From positions 1 through 64,000 of the forward strand of contig CAYYQW010000008.1 in assembly GCA_964472505.1 (NCBI GenBank): a stretch of DNA of 64,000 bases, given 5' to 3'. Shown piece after piece: positions 62,835-64,000 of the stretch. The notes beneath the pieces were generated by a model, which had not been told where the DNA came from, did not search any database, and was given only the letters and a program-made list of their open reading frames with translations. Made by a program: the position numbers and the translations under genes. The stretch comes from JAYEIA01 sp964472505 (lineage in GTDB: Bacteria > Bacteroidota > Bacteroidia > Bacteroidales > JAADGE01). The number at the start of each line of letters is the position of its first letter. Positions within the stretch are counted from its first letter, which is position 1.

Positions 62835-64000
62835 ATGGAATTAAAAAGAGTAGTAGTAACCGGACTCGGTACAATAAATCCTTTAGGCAATAATCTATCC
62901 GACAGCTGGGAAAATATGGTAAAAGGCGTGAGTGGTGCAAGCCTCATTGATACTTTTGATACTACCCATTTCAAAACTAAATTTGCTTGCACGGTTAAAG
63001 ATTATGATCCTTTAAAGTATTTTGACAGAAAAGAAGCCAGGAAACTGGATAAATACGCTCAATATGCACTTATTTCAGCCGATGAAGCTGTAAGAGATGC
63101 AAAAATTGATATTGAAAAAATTAATAAAGACAGAGCCGGTGTTATTTGGGGATCGGGTATCGGAGGCATTGAAACTTTTACCGAAGAAATTCGCAAATAT
63201 ATTGAAGGCAGCGGTGAGCCAAAATTCAATCCCTTTTTTATTCCTAAAATGATTGCCGATATAGCCTCCGGGCATATTTCCATTAAACACGATTTTAGAG
63301 GTCCAAACTTTACAACCGTTTCAGCCTGCGCATCATCAGCCAATGCATTGGCCGATGCATTTAACTACATTCGCTTGGGGAAAGCCGATATAATGATTTC
63401 CGGCGGTTCCGAAGCCGCTGTAAATGAAGCCGGTGTGGCAGGTTTTAATGCCATGCGAGCCATTTCCATGCGCAATGATGACCCGGCAAGTGCTTCACGG
63501 CCGTTTGATGCCGATCGCGACGGATTTGTCATGGGCGACGGCGGTGCTGCATTGATATTGGAAGAGTATGAGCATGCCGTAAAACGCGGTGCAACCATAT
63601 ATGCTGAATTTGCAGGTGCCGGACTCAGTGCCGATGCGCACCACATTACAGCTCCGCATCCCGAAGGACGCGGCGCAGCCATAGTTATGAAAAACGCATT
63701 GGAAGATGCCGGTATGAAACCCGAAGAAATCGACTATATTAATCTTCACGGAACATCAACAGGTTTAGGCGATATTGCCGAACCTTTGGCTGTGCAAAAA
63801 GTATTCGGAGAGCACGCATATAAATTAAGCATCAGCTCAACAAAATCAATGACCGGCCATTTACTCGGTGCTACCGGCGCACTGGAAGCATTAGCTTCTA
63901 TTATGGCCATGAAAGAAGGCATAATACCGCCGACGATAAATCAGCATAATTTGGATGAGAAAATTGATCCGAGACTTGATTTTACATTCAATACAGCTAA
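62835..64000 (+). CDS. fabF: Beta-ketoacyl-ACP synthase II (3' end beyond window)
   Basis: About 388 residues visible of the usual about 415; open at the window edge. Start MELKRVVVTGLGTINPLGNN. Catalytic Cys in VSACASSANAL (about 164), His in LHGTSTGLGD (about 304) and Lys/His in STKSMTGHLLGATGAL (about 336-341). The first histidine motif normally reads NAHGTSTPxGD, so Leu and Gly there are small variations. Elongates acyl-ACP with malonyl-ACP. Sits 78 bases after acpP, behind a terminator. Confidence 0.95.
   Translation, partial: MELKRVVVTGLGTINPLGNNLSDSWENMVKGVSGASLIDTFDTTHFKTKFACTVKDYDPLKYFDRKEARKLDKYAQYALISADEAVRDAKIDIEKINKDRAGVIWGSGIGGIETFTEEIRKYIEGSGEPKFNPFFIPKMIADIASGHISIKHDFRGPNFTTVSACASSANALADAFNYIRLGKADIMISGGSEAAVNEAGVAGFNAMRAISMRNDDPASASRPFDADRDGFVMGDGGAALILEEYEHAVKRGATIYAEFAGAGLSADAHHITAPHPEGRGAAIVMKNALEDAGMKPEEIDYINLHGTSTGLGDIAEPLAVQKVFGEHAYKLSISSTKSMTGHLLGATGALEALASIMAMKEGIIPPTINQHNLDEKIDPRLDFTFNTA

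Overview
The window looks like a chromosomal stretch of a Bacteroidota bacterium, probably in or near Bacteroidales/Marinilabiliales. It is AT-rich. Many genes follow a TAnnTTTG promoter box (e.g. TTTG-N17-TAAATTTG before mutA). It carries a fused lpxC-fabZ gene, a protein with a type IX secretion C-terminal domain, an S46 dipeptidyl-peptidase, a SusC-like-fold outer-membrane barrel and an ExbB/ExbD/ExbD cluster. No integrase, transposase, phage gene or CRISPR array was found.

Layout. 1-3.2 kb is an accessory end: a YoaP-like acetyltransferase and a secreted C39-like protein separated by integron attC-like sites, then a short-chain dehydrogenase remnant. 3.2-10 kb holds a YjjX-type NTPase, a very large cation-chloride-cotransporter-like permease, and a DUF2089/membrane protein/hydrolase operon. 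10-12.8 kb is a small toxin-antitoxin island (orphan DUF433, MntA-HepT) lying between a WG-repeat gene and a broken copy of its 3' end. 12.9-17.4 kb has a bile-acid-symporter-family gene, an amidohydrolase operon and an ArsR/ProC-like operon. 17.5-22.9 kb is methylmalonyl-CoA mutase (mutA, mutB) with a Cu/Zn-type permease between the subunits. 23.5-28.2 kb is the lipid A operon (HD protein, lpxD, lpxC-fabZ, lpxA). 28.3-35.7 kb is housekeeping: Sir2-like, EngB, SixA-like, glutaminyl cyclase, thymidine kinase, M28 peptidase, RsmI, DprA. An assembly gap (100 N) sits inside palindromic repeats at 35.7-36.2 kb. 36.2-54.1 kb has a nitroreductase, outer-membrane barrel, two glycosyltransferases, Crp/Fnr regulator, ExbB/D cluster, tRNA-Ser(GGA), asparaginase/TatD, S46 peptidase, efflux adaptor and glutamate dehydrogenase. 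54.1-60.8 kb is a second accessory island: cassette-like lipoproteins, a tandem pair of NucS/DUF91-like nucleases, and a VapBC-type pair bracketed by matching composite repeats. 60.8-64 kb returns to core genes (CPBP, purN, acpP, fabF).

The most unusual content is in the non-coding DNA: attC-like sites whose cassette ends are complementary (consistent with a cluster of attC sites lacking an integrase), a MITE-like family with AGAACTCCTGAT termini, a two-module palindromic element, period-7 and period-8 tandem tracts, and direct composite repeats around vapBC. The best candidate for an undescribed functional system is the paired PD-(D/E)XK nuclease genes at 57.0-59.2 kb, which share an unassigned C-terminal module. 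Coordinates and motifs were read by eye; family names come from motif recognition, not from searches.
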